Below are positions 40,679 through 47,837 of a stretch of DNA of 51,056 bases, piece by piece (the stretch's first letter is position 1; every line of letters begins with the position of its first letter). Below the pieces are notes generated by a model. That model worked only from the letters and a program-made list of their open reading frames with translations, searched no databases and had not been told where the DNA came from. Both the position numbers and the translations under genes were made by a program. The DNA comes from a virus. The stretch lies in IMG/VR virus record IMGVR_UViG_3300025898_000008, positions 1-51,056 of that record, one strand, 5' to 3'.

Positions 40679-40689
40679 GAAAGGAAATT

Positions 40690-40806
40690 ATGTTTCTTGG
40701 ATTACTGATTGGGATAGTACTCGGATTCGGCGGCGGATATTACGTCTGCGCGCGGTTCGGGGTTTTGCACATCAACAACCCGAACTGGAAAGGGAAATTG
40801 CCGTGA
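40690..40806 (+). CDS. Small membrane protein, 38 aa
   Basis: The frame MFLGLLIGIVLGFGGGYYV, then CARFGVLHINNPNWKGKLP, is a single Gly-rich hydrophobic helix with a polar tail. It has a good AAGGAA ribosome binding site, and its stop overlaps the GTG of the endolysin (GTGA). It may assist endolysin export as a small holin or antiholin-like protein. Confidence 0.6.
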   Translation: MFLGLLIGIVLGFGGGYYVCARFGVLHINNPNWKGKLP

Positions 40807-41420
40807 TTCCACAGGAAGCGATTGACCTGATTCTCGAATCGGAAGGTTTGGATCAACCCGTACGTTGGCCGGGCGGCGGATCAGGAATTACTTTGGGGAT
40901 AGGTTGCGATATTGGGGCTGACCCTGCCTCATTGGATTTTTGGAGTGGCGTCTTAACCGACGATCAGATTCAACGGCTATCAGCGGCAAAAGGAATTACT
41001 GGCCGAGCCGCAGCGCAGATTGCATCCCGATTCGCTGACATTAAGGTTACGGAAGCGCAGGCGCGTGATGTGTTTCTGCGTCAATCATTGCCCCGTGAGG
41101 AAACGGCAACTGCAAATGCGTTCCCAGGTTCCAAGAATCTTCCCGGCCCGGCTTTCGGAGCTTTGGTTTCCCTCGTGTACAATCGCGGCACGAGTCTTGA
41201 CGGGGATCGCCGCCGAGAGATGAAAGCGATTCACGACGCAATTATTGCCTCACAACAGAACGCGGAAGGCGAGAATCCGCAAGTGCGACAGAACAATCTT
41301 CTCCGATTCATTTCAGGCCAGTTCCGATCTATGAAACGGCTTTGGCAAGGGCAGGGACTCGATGGATTACTCACGCGCAGGGACGCAGAGGCCGATCTTG
41401 TGGCATCGGCTATTAAGTAG
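40803..41420 (+). CDS. Endolysin, lysozyme-like
   Basis: The 205-aa product starts with GTG (MIPQEAIDLILESEGLDQP). It carries the lysozyme-like active-site arrangement: a catalytic-type Glu in LESEG and GGSGITLGIGCDIG, as in phage lysozymes with the WPGGASGITLGxGYDLG signature. FGALVSLVYNRG in the middle also fits GH24-like enzymes. It cleaves peptidoglycan at lysis. The longer upstream frame is not used because of the GTGA coupling. Confidence 0.8.
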   Translation: MIPQEAIDLILESEGLDQPVRWPGGGSGITLGIGCDIGADPASLDFWSGVLTDDQIQRLSAAKGITGRAAAQIASRFADIKVTEAQARDVFLRQSLPREETATANAFPGSKNLPGPAFGALVSLVYNRGTSLDGDRRREMKAIHDAIIASQQNAEGENPQVRQNNLLRFISGQFRSMKRLWQGQGLDGLLTRRDAEADLVASAIK

Positions 41421-41714
41421 ATGGCGACAGCGGTCAGTCCCGAACCTGTTCCTGATTCGCCTTTGGCAAATCAGCCACGGAGTCACACGCTCTTCGTCGT
41501 CCTATGCATTTCAGGCTTGGGCGCACTATCTATTGTGGCAGGGGCATATCTCATCATGCACAACCATGAGAGCGGGGGCACCCTCTTAATTTCAACGGGC
41601 GGCACGGGTACGATCACGGGGTTAATCGGACTGTTGTCCATGTCCAAACAGACACCGCCCACGGCTTCCACAGCGACCGCTACGGCAACAGCGCCTAAGC
41701 CGGATAAGAAGTAG
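41421..41714 (+). CDS. Holin-like two-helix membrane protein
   Basis: The 97-aa product starts MATAVSPEPVPDSPLANQP. It has two hydrophobic spans (LFVVLCISGLGALSIVAGAYL and LISTGGTGTITGLIGLLSM) and a Thr/Ala/Pro/Lys tail. It starts directly after the endolysin stop. A class II holin is the best guess from position and topology. Confidence 0.65.
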   Translation: MATAVSPEPVPDSPLANQPRSHTLFVVLCISGLGALSIVAGAYLIMHNHESGGTLLISTGGTGTITGLIGLLSMSKQTPPTASTATATATAPKPDKK

Positions 41715-41801
41715 AGCCGCTTCCCAGAGGGAAAAGCAGCCCTGAAAAAATAATTAAAGATTTTGCTTGCTTGTCTGCTTGCTCCTTGCTTACATAGGTG
41801 C

Positions 41802-42230
41802 ATGAAGAAAAAGGCTGGCCCGAAATTGAACGTGCGGTTGCTGCGTAAAGTTCAGAAACATATTCTTGCTGAGCCGAAGCGATTGAAAATGCGACAATGG
41901 GTTGATCGCAAAAACACGGACCGCCCCGTGGATATGGTTCCTCCTTGCGGCACAACGGCGTGTATAGCCGGATGGGCGCTTTTGATTTCAGGGACTCGAA
42001 CAAGGGGCGGCGACGGCACGATGGATAAAGCTGCCGATCTACTAGGGCTTACGAGAATAGGCGCATACCGTCTGTTTCTGCTCAGTGATTGGCCTGCAAG
42101 ATTCAGCAAACGGTATAATCGGCAAATAGAAGGATACTCGTTAAACGAGCAAGCAAGTGACTCATCCCTTCGGCATAATGCAAAAGTTGCCGCTTCTCGT
42201 ATTGAGTACTTCATCAAAACCGGCAAGTGA
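41802..42230 (+). CDS. Phage hypothetical protein with CGTxACIAGWA motif
   Basis: The 142-aa product contains RKVQKHILAEPKRLKMRQW, PPCGTTACIAGWALL, AADLLGLT and a Trp-containing LFLLSDWP. I recall this CGT-ACIAGWA family as small phage and bacterial proteins of unknown function. A GCTT-rich stretch and TACATA lie just upstream, but a promoter there would start at or inside the ATG. The GTGA overlap with the next gene supports the end. Confidence 0.65.
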   Translation: MKKKAGPKLNVRLLRKVQKHILAEPKRLKMRQWVDRKNTDRPVDMVPPCGTTACIAGWALLISGTRTRGGDGTMDKAADLLGLTRIGAYRLFLLSDWPARFSKRYNRQIEGYSLNEQASDSSLRHNAKVAASRIEYFIKTGK

Positions 42231-42466
42231 ACAAACGCCAACGAAAAGAGCGGGCGCGAAAGGCTGGGTTGGCTCGGGCCAAAAAGCTGAGCCGTAAGCG
42301 CCGAATCGAGATTGCGATAATGGGCGGAAAGCAACGACAAAAAAACTGGCGCAACGGAGCAGGAAACAGCCATGATCGACGGAAAGCGCGCAGGGTTGCC
42401 TTATCTGTCCGAAACGGGAACGAAAAACAGGGTGCGGCTCCGGTTTCCCAAAACTCCACGCCATGA
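42227..42466 (+). CDS. Small Lys/Arg-rich protein
   Basis: The 79-aa product, MNKRQRKERARKAGLARAK and onward, is very basic, with KKLSRKRRIEIAIMGGK and NSHDRRKARRVAL. GTGA coupling to the preceding gene and ATGA to the following one support it. The pattern of ARKAGLARAKKLS resembles small nucleic-acid-binding phage peptides. Function unknown. Confidence 0.6.
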   Translation: MNKRQRKERARKAGLARAKKLSRKRRIEIAIMGGKQRQKNWRNGAGNSHDRRKARRVALSVRNGNEKQGAAPVSQNSTP

Positions 42467-42621
42467 TCTACCTCATCCTCGCCTTACTACTTGGCCTCCT
42501 CCTGGGCTTTGTTGGAGGGATGGTGTTCACGATGCGGAAATTCATGACTGCGATTAAAGAGGCGGATATTTGCTCGGATGATCGCAGATTCGTAAACGAT
42601 ATTTTGGGCATTCCAAACTGA
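42463..42621 (+). CDS. Small single-pass membrane protein, 52 aa
   Basis: The frame MIYLILALLLGLLLGFVGG continues to a polar C-terminus (RKFMTAIKEADICSDD). One N-terminal transmembrane helix is clear. Coupled by ATGA to the preceding basic-protein gene. Confidence 0.6.
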   Translation: MIYLILALLLGLLLGFVGGMVFTMRKFMTAIKEADICSDDRRFVNDILGIPN

Positions 42622-42626
42622 TTAGG

Positions 42627-42902
42627 ATGAAAAAGAGACGCAATCAGACTTCCACCGTTTCGGGACAGACGACGCAAACCGTGGAGTCCACCAAAACGCT
42701 CAACGTCAAGATTCACGGCGACCTTCGCACCGTTCTCCGCGCCGATTACGTTAGGGCTAAGACCAAAGACCTTCGCGAGTTCGGCTATCCCGACGTGACC
42801 GAAAAGGAAGTCGATGAGCAGATAACGGCGATTCAAGAGGGCCGGAAGTTCGGGAATGGGTTGACCGTGATCGGCAAATTTATTGAGGATGACATTCGAT
42901 GA
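42627..42902 (+). CDS. Small phage hypothetical protein
   Basis: The 91-aa product contains VKIHGDLRTVLRADYVRAK, TEKEVDEQITAIQEGRKF and ends GLTVIGKFIEDDIR. The end pattern (L/TVIGKFxExxI) is one I recall from small phage proteins. Begins 5 bp after the previous stop. Function unknown. Confidence 0.6.
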   Translation: MKKRRNQTSTVSGQTTQTVESTKTLNVKIHGDLRTVLRADYVRAKTKDLREFGYPDVTEKEVDEQITAIQEGRKFGNGLTVIGKFIEDDIR

Positions 42903-42957
42903 GACTTCCTCCTTTGGATTAAAAGATGCGTCATAACTTTCAACCTCAACAGGACAG

Positions 42958-43317
42958 ATGAAGCGTCATAACATGAACGAACAGACTACAAAACTCATTG
43001 AAGAATTGGCCGCGAAACTCGGAACCACAGCCGAACATTTGTGGGGCGTGTTGGTTCGCCAAGCTCCGATAACCGCCACGATTGATTTGGTTCAACTTGT
43101 CGGAATGTGGGTCTTGGTCTTCCTGCTCGCGAAATACGCTGTGAAAAAATGGCAAGACGCGGATACCGAAGATTGTGAAGGGCGGGCGATGTTCGCGACG
43201 ATTGCAACGGGTATATGCACACTCGTCGCCATTATCGCATTCTTTACCGCGCCCGAGAGCATCGTCGCCGGATTCTTCAACCCTGAGTATTGGGCGCTCC
43301 GGCAGATTATCAAGTGA
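42958..43317 (+). CDS. Two-helix membrane protein, holin-like
   Basis: The 119-aa product has an N-terminal amphipathic part (TTKLIEELAAKLGTTAEHLW), a first TM span (VQLVGMWVLVFLLAKYAVKKW) and a second (MFATIATGICTLVAIIAFF). A second in-frame ATG at 42973 gives MNEQTTKL and could be the true start. A 55-bp gap precedes it. It is another of several small membrane proteins of the lysis region. Confidence 0.6.
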   Translation: MKRHNMNEQTTKLIEELAAKLGTTAEHLWGVLVRQAPITATIDLVQLVGMWVLVFLLAKYAVKKWQDADTEDCEGRAMFATIATGICTLVAIIAFFTAPESIVAGFFNPEYWALRQIIK

Positions 43318-43374
43318 GGTGCCATCTTTGTAATGGAAGGTAACGAAAACATCTAGCGCCTCTTATTTCCCCAA

Positions 43375-43539
43375 ATGAGAACCAAGCCCGACTACCGCCA
43401 AAAGTTGCCCGCAAAATACAACCGCCGCGTCGGGTTCCGTGAGAGACGGGAGCCGGTGATAGGAAATGCAGAAATGACGGCAGCGTTTCGGGTGTGGCTG
43501 AAAAAGCAAGGACTGACTCCTCTAAATTTATTCAAATGA
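43375..43539 (+). CDS. Small basic protein, 54 aa
   Basis: The frame MRTKPDYRQKLPAKYNRRV continues FRERREPVIGNAEMTAAFR and ends LTPLNLFK. Its stop overlaps the next ATG (ATGA, 43536..43539). No family recognised. Confidence 0.55.
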   Translation: MRTKPDYRQKLPAKYNRRVGFRERREPVIGNAEMTAAFRVWLKKQGLTPLNLFK

Positions 43540-43874
43540 AAAAAGAACCTGAATCAGAAGCAACGGTCGAGACACAGAACGAGCGTAAGAAGCTCTCGTT
43601 AGAAGAAGCCACGCTTATACTCCCAGAGGGTAAATACATTCACACCTTTCGCAACAATCACGTAAACATGATGATTGGCGCGGACTGGGAGCGCAATAAA
43701 ATCCTGGCGCTGGTTTTAGATCATGGCGCGTGGTTAACCGGCCCGATAGCAACGTCGATGGGGCATGGTCTTTGGATTGACGATGGCGCGGGACGCGGAC
43801 TGTTTGTGGAAACACGGAAAGCTCCGTCTGTCCCCGACGTGTTGAAGTCCGATCCAGCGACGGGGGCTTCGTAA
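43536..43874 (+). CDS. Hypothetical protein
   Basis: The 112-aa product, MKKEPESEATVETQNERKK and onward, has a globular part with LEEATLILPEGKYIHTFRN, NMMIGADWERNKILALVLD and SMGHGLWIDDGAGRGLFVE. ATGA coupling fixes the start. Family not recognised. Confidence 0.6.
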   Translation: MKKEPESEATVETQNERKKLSLEEATLILPEGKYIHTFRNNHVNMMIGADWERNKILALVLDHGAWLTGPIATSMGHGLWIDDGAGRGLFVETRKAPSVPDVLKSDPATGAS

Positions 43875-44066
43875 ATGAATTTTCCCCTTTCTATGGAAGA
43901 TGCAAAGCGGGCGCTGGGGCAGATACCGGAGGCCATGAAGGAGAATTTAGGGAACCCAGAGCCGCAGGCTGAAAAGGAAGCAACAGGACAGATTGAGCTT
44001 TCCGAGACTTCAACCAATTTGCCCGAACCTCGCGACGGGCAAAACTTTTCCAAAGAGGGTGCGTGA
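43875..44066 (+). CDS. Small acidic hypothetical protein
   Basis: The 63-aa product, MNFPLSMEDAKRALGQIPE and onward, is acidic and polar. It starts directly after the previous stop, and its stop overlaps the GTG start of the methyltransferase (GTGA). It carries the ribosome binding site (GAGGG) for the two overlapping genes that follow. Confidence 0.55.
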   Translation: MNFPLSMEDAKRALGQIPEAMKENLGNPEPQAEKEATGQIELSETSTNLPEPRDGQNFSKEGA

Positions 44067-45358
44067 ATGAGCTACACCTTTTTGCAGGAGCAGGGGGAGG
44101 AATCCTCGGCGGCATCCTTCTCGGACATACCTGCGTATGTGCTGTCGAGATTGAACCTTACTGCCGAAAAGTCCTGCTCCAACGGCAGCGGGACGGCATC
44201 CTGCCAAAGTTCCCGATCTGGGACGATGTTCGAACCTTCGACGGGAAGCCGTGGCGAGGGCTCGTTGATGTTGTGTGCGGCGGCTTTCCGTGCACCGAAA
44301 TTTGCGTTGCCAACAATAGCCCAACGGGAACGACTGGAATCGACGGGAAATTTAGTGGATTATGGTCTGAGCAATTCAGACTGGTTTGCGAAATTCGACC
44401 ACGCTTCGTGTTCGTGGAGAACTCCCCAGCCCTTGTTATTCGAGGACTTGGGAGAGTCCTTAGTGATTTGGCCTCGGTCGGGTATGATGCACGATGGAGA
44501 ATGTTTCGAGCTTCCGAAATTGGCGCACCTATCGTTCGGGAGCGCATCTTCATTCTTGCGATCCCCAATGGCGAGCGATGGGTCAGCATGGAACAAAACC
44601 AACAAGCGGGATGTTCAGACTTCAATAGAGAAAACTTTAGACCGTGGAGGGACTTACAGGACAAGCTACAGATTCCAATGGGCCTCGCTTACGATCCTGC
44701 AATACGCGGAGTATTGCGAAACGATGATGGACTGGCCGTTGGCGTGGACAGAGTTAGGGCCATTGGCAACGGACAAGTTCCGGCAGTGGTTAAGCTCGCA
44801 TGGGAAACACTCATCGGAGGACAACGGGTGAAGCCACGAGAGAAAATGGAGACCGATGTTAAAAACGTGCTTCGCTACATCGCGGGGAAACATCCATCTG
44901 TCCCCGAGGAAACAAAGTCCGATAGCGCAGTTAGTGTTTCGTCAGAAAATCCCGCTTCGTCACTCCTTGAACAAGACGAACCCGAGGACCACGACGGCGA
45001 TTGCACCGACTCTAGCCGGGGTAGCGACCGGCCCGCTCAAACTCTTTCCGAACTATCCGAGGCATTACGCAACCCGCTCCCTCCGTCACCGCCAAAGGCA
45101 AAATGCTACAGCGCGCTGGAAGCTTTCAAATCGTACAAGCCGCTGACGGTCGAAATGGTTCGAGATATTCTCGCCAAAGAAAGAGCAGCCAGGGACGCGA
45201 TCCTGAAAGAATACTCCGAACGCACCGGGGAATCGGTTGATTACTGCGATGAGTGCGACATGGGCGTTGTCGAGGAAGAAGTTGAGGGGGCTTGGGGAAC
45301 AAGAGTTGAAACTCATCCATGCGGGGGCTGTGACGGGCTGGGTGTCGTAAAACTTTGA
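44063..45358 (+). CDS. dcm: C5-cytosine DNA methyltransferase with C-terminal zinc-finger extension
   Basis: The 431-aa product starts with GTG and has motif I FAGAGGG (7-13), motif IV GGFPC with catalytic Cys77, motif VI ENSP (119-122), motif VIII VRERIF (158-163) and motif X GNGQVP (235-240). The segment between VIII and X, where target recognition usually lies, is only about 70 residues. After about residue 255 follow a polar Ser/Glu/Asp-rich linker and CDEC (395-398) plus CGGC (420-423), like half of a DnaJ zinc finger. It probably protects phage DNA from host restriction. The first 770 bp also encode a second protein in the +1 frame. Confidence 0.9.
   Translation: MNELHLFAGAGGGILGGILLGHTCVCAVEIEPYCRKVLLQRQRDGILPKFPIWDDVRTFDGKPWRGLVDVVCGGFPCTEICVANNSPTGTTGIDGKFSGLWSEQFRLVCEIRPRFVFVENSPALVIRGLGRVLSDLASVGYDARWRMFRASEIGAPIVRERIFILAIPNGERWVSMEQNQQAGCSDFNRENFRPWRDLQDKLQIPMGLAYDPAIRGVLRNDDGLAVGVDRVRAIGNGQVPAVVKLAWETLIGGQRVKPREKMETDVKNVLRYIAGKHPSVPEETKSDSAVSVSSENPASSLLEQDEPEDHDGDCTDSSRGSDRPAQTLSELSEALRNPLPPSPPKAKCYSALEAFKSYKPLTVEMVRDILAKERAARDAILKEYSERTGESVDYCDECDMGVVEEEVEGAWGTRVETHPCGGCDGLGVVKL
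44067..44831 (+). CDS. Conserved-looking protein encoded entirely within the methyltransferase gene, +1 frame
   Basis: A 254-codon frame starts at ATG 44067, four bases after the methyltransferase GTG, and runs without a stop to 44831, just past motif X. The N-terminus is MSYTFLQEQGEESSAASFSD and the C-terminus has DWPLAWTELGPLATDKFRQW then SHGK. I recall phage proteins with these two ends as hypothetical or methyltransferase-annotated entries; not checked. The degraded locus near 1800 keeps both ends in the same +1 relation to the methyltransferase frame. Both genes share the GAGGG site. No function can be given; a partner of the enzyme or a C-terminal segment related to target-recognition regions of other phage methyltransferases is possible. 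Confidence 0.75.
   Translation: MSYTFLQEQGEESSAASFSDIPAYVLSRLNLTAEKSCSNGSGTASCQSSRSGTMFEPSTGSRGEGSLMLCAAAFRAPKFALPTIAQRERLESTGNLVDYGLSNSDWFAKFDHASCSWRTPQPLLFEDLGESLVIWPRSGMMHDGECFELPKLAHLSFGSASSFLRSPMASDGSAWNKTNKRDVQTSIEKTLDRGGTYRTSYRFQWASLTILQYAEYCETMMDWPLAWTELGPLATDKFRQWLSSHGKHSSEDNG
44068..44184. repeat. Direct repeat DR-R, 5' end of the methyltransferase locus
   Basis: Partner of 1801..1917, in the same orientation. Identity is 98 of 99 bases for the first part. Together they bracket the replication and recombination genes across the contig junction. Confidence 0.9.
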
Positions 45359-45384
45359 ACAAATTTCAACGAGTAAAAGCAATT

Positions 45385-46236
45385 ATGAAATCAGAAAAGA
45401 CAAACGGCGACAGGCAACTCGCAGTCCAAGAGCCATCAGTGGCGATGATGCTGCAAAACGCCCTTAACAGCATTCAAGCAGGGGAAATCACCGGGCAGCA
45501 TGTCGAAGTGCTTTCCCGAATGATGGATTTATACGAGCGCAACGAGAAACGGGAGGCCGAAAAAGCGTTTGCCTCCGCGCTGGTCGATTTACAGGCCGAG
45601 ACGATCCGTGTCCAGGCGACCAAAGCAGTTGACGTAAAAAACGGGGTTCCGCGCTACACGTTCGCTCCGTACGAGGAGATTATGGCAACTGTTCAGCCAA
45701 TGCTGACCCGGCATGGATTCAGCATTACCTTCGACACCGACGAGGGCGAAAGCCGGTTGACGAGCACTTGCACGCTTACCCACAAAGGCGGCCACTCGCG
45801 AGCGAATAAGTTTGCGGTTCGATACACAAAGCCGCCCGGATCGAGTGACGCGCAGGGCGACATGAGCACCAAGAGCTACGCAAAGCGCGGGGCATTGTGC
45901 GATGCGCTGAACATTACAATAGAGCATGACGACGACGCCAGGATGATCGGAAAGCCAATCGGAAAGGCGTTCGCCATTGATCTGCAACAGCGCGTCCAAG
46001 ACTGCAAAGCGAACGAGCAAGCGTTTTTGAAATTCGCGGGAGTCGCCTGCCATAATCCGGCGACATTGGAGGATTACGAGCAAATCCCTGATGACCGCTA
46101 CGACGCCCTCGACGCGATGCTCAAGCGCAAGGAAATGGGCAAGCCAACGAACGGCTGCGACCGCTGGCACGAGCCGCCTGTTTGCAAAGACCCGAATTGC
46201 TACATGCTGAAACAGCGAGAGGAATTGCCGCTTTGA
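45385..46236 (+). CDS. erf: ERF-family single-strand annealing protein
   Basis: The 283-aa product has the ERF pattern: EKAFASALVDLQAETIRVQ, YTFAPYEEIMATVQPMLTRHGFS (a 'Y..Y..I...V.P.L..HGL' block), a beta segment with LTSTCTLTHKGGHS and STKSYAKRGALCDALNI before a C-terminal CxxxC-containing end (KDPNCYMLK). ERF proteins anneal homologous single strands and pair with an exonuclease, here at 47008. The ATG at 45385 is preferred; a TTG at 45355 overlapping the methyltransferase stop would add ten residues. The operon supports its role in circularisation or in phage recombination. Confidence 0.85.
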   Translation: MKSEKTNGDRQLAVQEPSVAMMLQNALNSIQAGEITGQHVEVLSRMMDLYERNEKREAEKAFASALVDLQAETIRVQATKAVDVKNGVPRYTFAPYEEIMATVQPMLTRHGFSITFDTDEGESRLTSTCTLTHKGGHSRANKFAVRYTKPPGSSDAQGDMSTKSYAKRGALCDALNITIEHDDDARMIGKPIGKAFAIDLQQRVQDCKANEQAFLKFAGVACHNPATLEDYEQIPDDRYDALDAMLKRKEMGKPTNGCDRWHEPPVCKDPNCYMLKQREELPL

Positions 46237-46421
46237 AGAAAACAGTTTTTTGCCTTCGCGTCCGAGATAATGACTTGGAATCATGGAGCCATCCGACCTA
46301 CTATCGTTCACGAAAGGATCGTGACTCGGACGAGCGCATGAATCGCTGCCTCGGTGGAATCAGAACGCACTCTTACGAGGAAAAGAAAACGCCCGAAGAA
46401 ATTGAGGAGCTTTGCGACTGA
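46233..46421 (+). CDS. Small hypothetical protein
   Basis: From a TTG overlapping the ERF stop (TTGA) the 62-aa product reads MKKTVFCLRVRDNDLESWS, then YYRSRKDRDSDERMNRCLG and an acidic end KTPEEIEELCD. The longer upstream frame overlaps ERF. The polar, charged composition and the tight coupling (TGATG to the HNH gene) support coding. Confidence 0.55.
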   Translation: MKKTVFCLRVRDNDLESWSHPTYYRSRKDRDSDERMNRCLGGIRTHSYEEKKTPEEIEELCD

Positions 46422-47011
46422 TGAGAAACGCGATTGGACAACGATTCGGGCGTTTAGTGGCTATTTCTCAGCACGGGAAATATGTCGCGTGCATTTGTGA
46501 TTGCGGACAAAACAAAAGCGTCCGCGTCGATCATCTGTTTACTGGCCGAACAAGATCGTGCGGCTGCCTTGGTCGTGAATTAAGGACAAGACACGGCGGG
46601 TCAAAGACCTTGGAATACCGAAGTTGGCGCGGCATGATGCGCCGCTGCTATGATCCTTCGACAGACAATTTCAATTTGTACGGAGGGCGTGGAATTGTTG
46701 TCTGCGAAAGATGGCAGTCATTCCCGATGTTTCTCTTGGATATGGGCACAAGGCCAACGCCGAGTCATTCAATCGAAAGAATAGATAATGACGGCGATTA
46801 CGAGCCGGGCAACTGTCGGTGGGCGACCACGAAAGAACAGGCAAACAATCGGAGAAGTAATCGGTTTTTAGAATTTGATGGGCAGCGCCTCACGCTGAAA
46901 CAATGGTCGGAAAAAACGGGCCTGGGCGAATGCACGATTGCTCACAGAATCGACATTTGTGGTTGGGACGCTAGCGATGCTTTGCGACTGGCGAAGGGAG
47001 AGAGGCGATGA
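46421..47011 (+). CDS. HNH endonuclease with zinc-knuckle N-terminus and DNA-binding tail
   Basis: The 196-aa product begins MRNAIGQRFGRLVAISQHG. Next is CICDCGQ...SCGCLG, a likely zinc-binding part; then the HNH core (SHSIERIDNDGDYEPGNCRW, ATTKEQANNRRSN) and a C-terminal segment (FDGQRLTLKQWSEKTGLGE) resembling the NUMOD/AP2-like end of homing nucleases. This is a common mobile gene in phages. TGATG links it to the previous gene. A homing role is inferred from family. Confidence 0.85.
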   Translation: MRNAIGQRFGRLVAISQHGKYVACICDCGQNKSVRVDHLFTGRTRSCGCLGRELRTRHGGSKTLEYRSWRGMMRRCYDPSTDNFNLYGGRGIVVCERWQSFPMFLLDMGTRPTPSHSIERIDNDGDYEPGNCRWATTKEQANNRRSNRFLEFDGQRLTLKQWSEKTGLGECTIAHRIDICGWDASDALRLAKGERR

Positions 47012-47643
47012 AATATCATCGCGTCGAACAGGGCCATTTGAATTGGTTCAAGTTGCGAATGGGCAGGGTTACGGCATCAGAGGCTAAAAACTTACTGACG
47101 CCTCAGTTCGCTCCGCGTGACGGAGAAATGATGCGGACCTATTTGTATTCAAAGCTCGCGGAACAATGGCGCGGGAAACCCCTGATTCACACCGGATCGT
47201 GGGCCACTGAACAAGGAGAGGTCAGGCAGGACGAGGCCGTGCCTTGGCTAGCTCTTGAAAAGGAGTGGAAAATTGAAGAGGGGGGATTTATCGAAACTGA
47301 CGATGGCCTTGCCGGGTGTTCGCCTGACGGAATTGTAGGGAATCCCGATTTGTTTCCGAGAGACGCTTTCGGCGTAGAGGTCAAGTGCGCCGAGCCTGTG
47401 AGTCACGTTCGTTGGTTGATCGAGGGCACAGTCCCGAAGGATTACATCGTTCAGGTTCACTTTTCGCTTTTTGTTAGCGGTTTTCGGAGATGGATTTTTT
47501 TGTCATATCACAGGGATTTTCCCAAGCTGATTCTCGTAGTTGAGCGCGACGAAGCGATCATCGCGAAAATTGACGAAGCGGTGAAGCAATTCCATAAGCA
47601 GCTTTCCGAGGCGAGAGAGAAAATAGAACGGTGGGCGCAATGA
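47008..47643 (+). CDS. YqaJ/lambda-type exonuclease
   Basis: The 211-aa product starts MKYHRVEQGHLNWFKLRMG. Key pieces are GRVTASEAKNLL, AGCSPDGIVG (active-site Asp) and FGVEVKCAEPV (the E-x-K motif), followed by YIVQVHFSLFVSG as the QxQ-type helix region. Such enzymes resect DNA 5' ends and work with an annealing protein, here ERF. ATGA coupling on both sides places it firmly in the recombination operon. Confidence 0.85.
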   Translation: MKYHRVEQGHLNWFKLRMGRVTASEAKNLLTPQFAPRDGEMMRTYLYSKLAEQWRGKPLIHTGSWATEQGEVRQDEAVPWLALEKEWKIEEGGFIETDDGLAGCSPDGIVGNPDLFPRDAFGVEVKCAEPVSHVRWLIEGTVPKDYIVQVHFSLFVSGFRRWIFLSYHRDFPKLILVVERDEAIIAKIDEAVKQFHKQLSEAREKIERWAQ

Positions 47644-47837
47644 GGGGGCAACGCAATCCCGATTCCAATATCGACCTTGGCCTTGCCGTGTCCGCTCTTT
47701 CTTTGCGGTACGGCCAAGCCCGAAGCGCGAGAGAACTTGCGGCATTCTGCGGGTGTCGCCACGGCACGATACAATTCATTGAGCGCAGGGCGTTGCGGAA
47801 GCTCCGCATCAAATTACAGGGCATCGAGGCAAGATGA
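47640..47837 (+). CDS. Sigma-70 region-4-like small HTH protein
   Basis: The 65-aa product includes ARELAAFCGCRHGTIQFIE and RALRKLR. The pattern (ARSxxELAAFCG..xGTIQxIExRALRKLR) is that of the helix-turn-helix of sigma region 4 proteins of phages. It may act as a transcription regulator. The ATG at 47640 overlaps the exonuclease stop; an in-frame GTG at 47631 is an alternative. Confidence 0.7.
   Translation: MRGQRNPDSNIDLGLAVSALSLRYGQARSARELAAFCGCRHGTIQFIERRALRKLRIKLQGIEAR

Noticed and set aside
41763-41796. Promoter with TTGCTT and TACATA before the 41802 gene
   Set aside because: Transcription would begin at or inside the start codon, and the stretch is a GCTT-like simple repeat, so the match is probably chance.
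44158-44664. Minus-strand open frame antisense to the methyltransferase
   Set aside because: Unlike the +1 frame, it has no counterpart of both ends in the degraded locus and no recognisable pattern.
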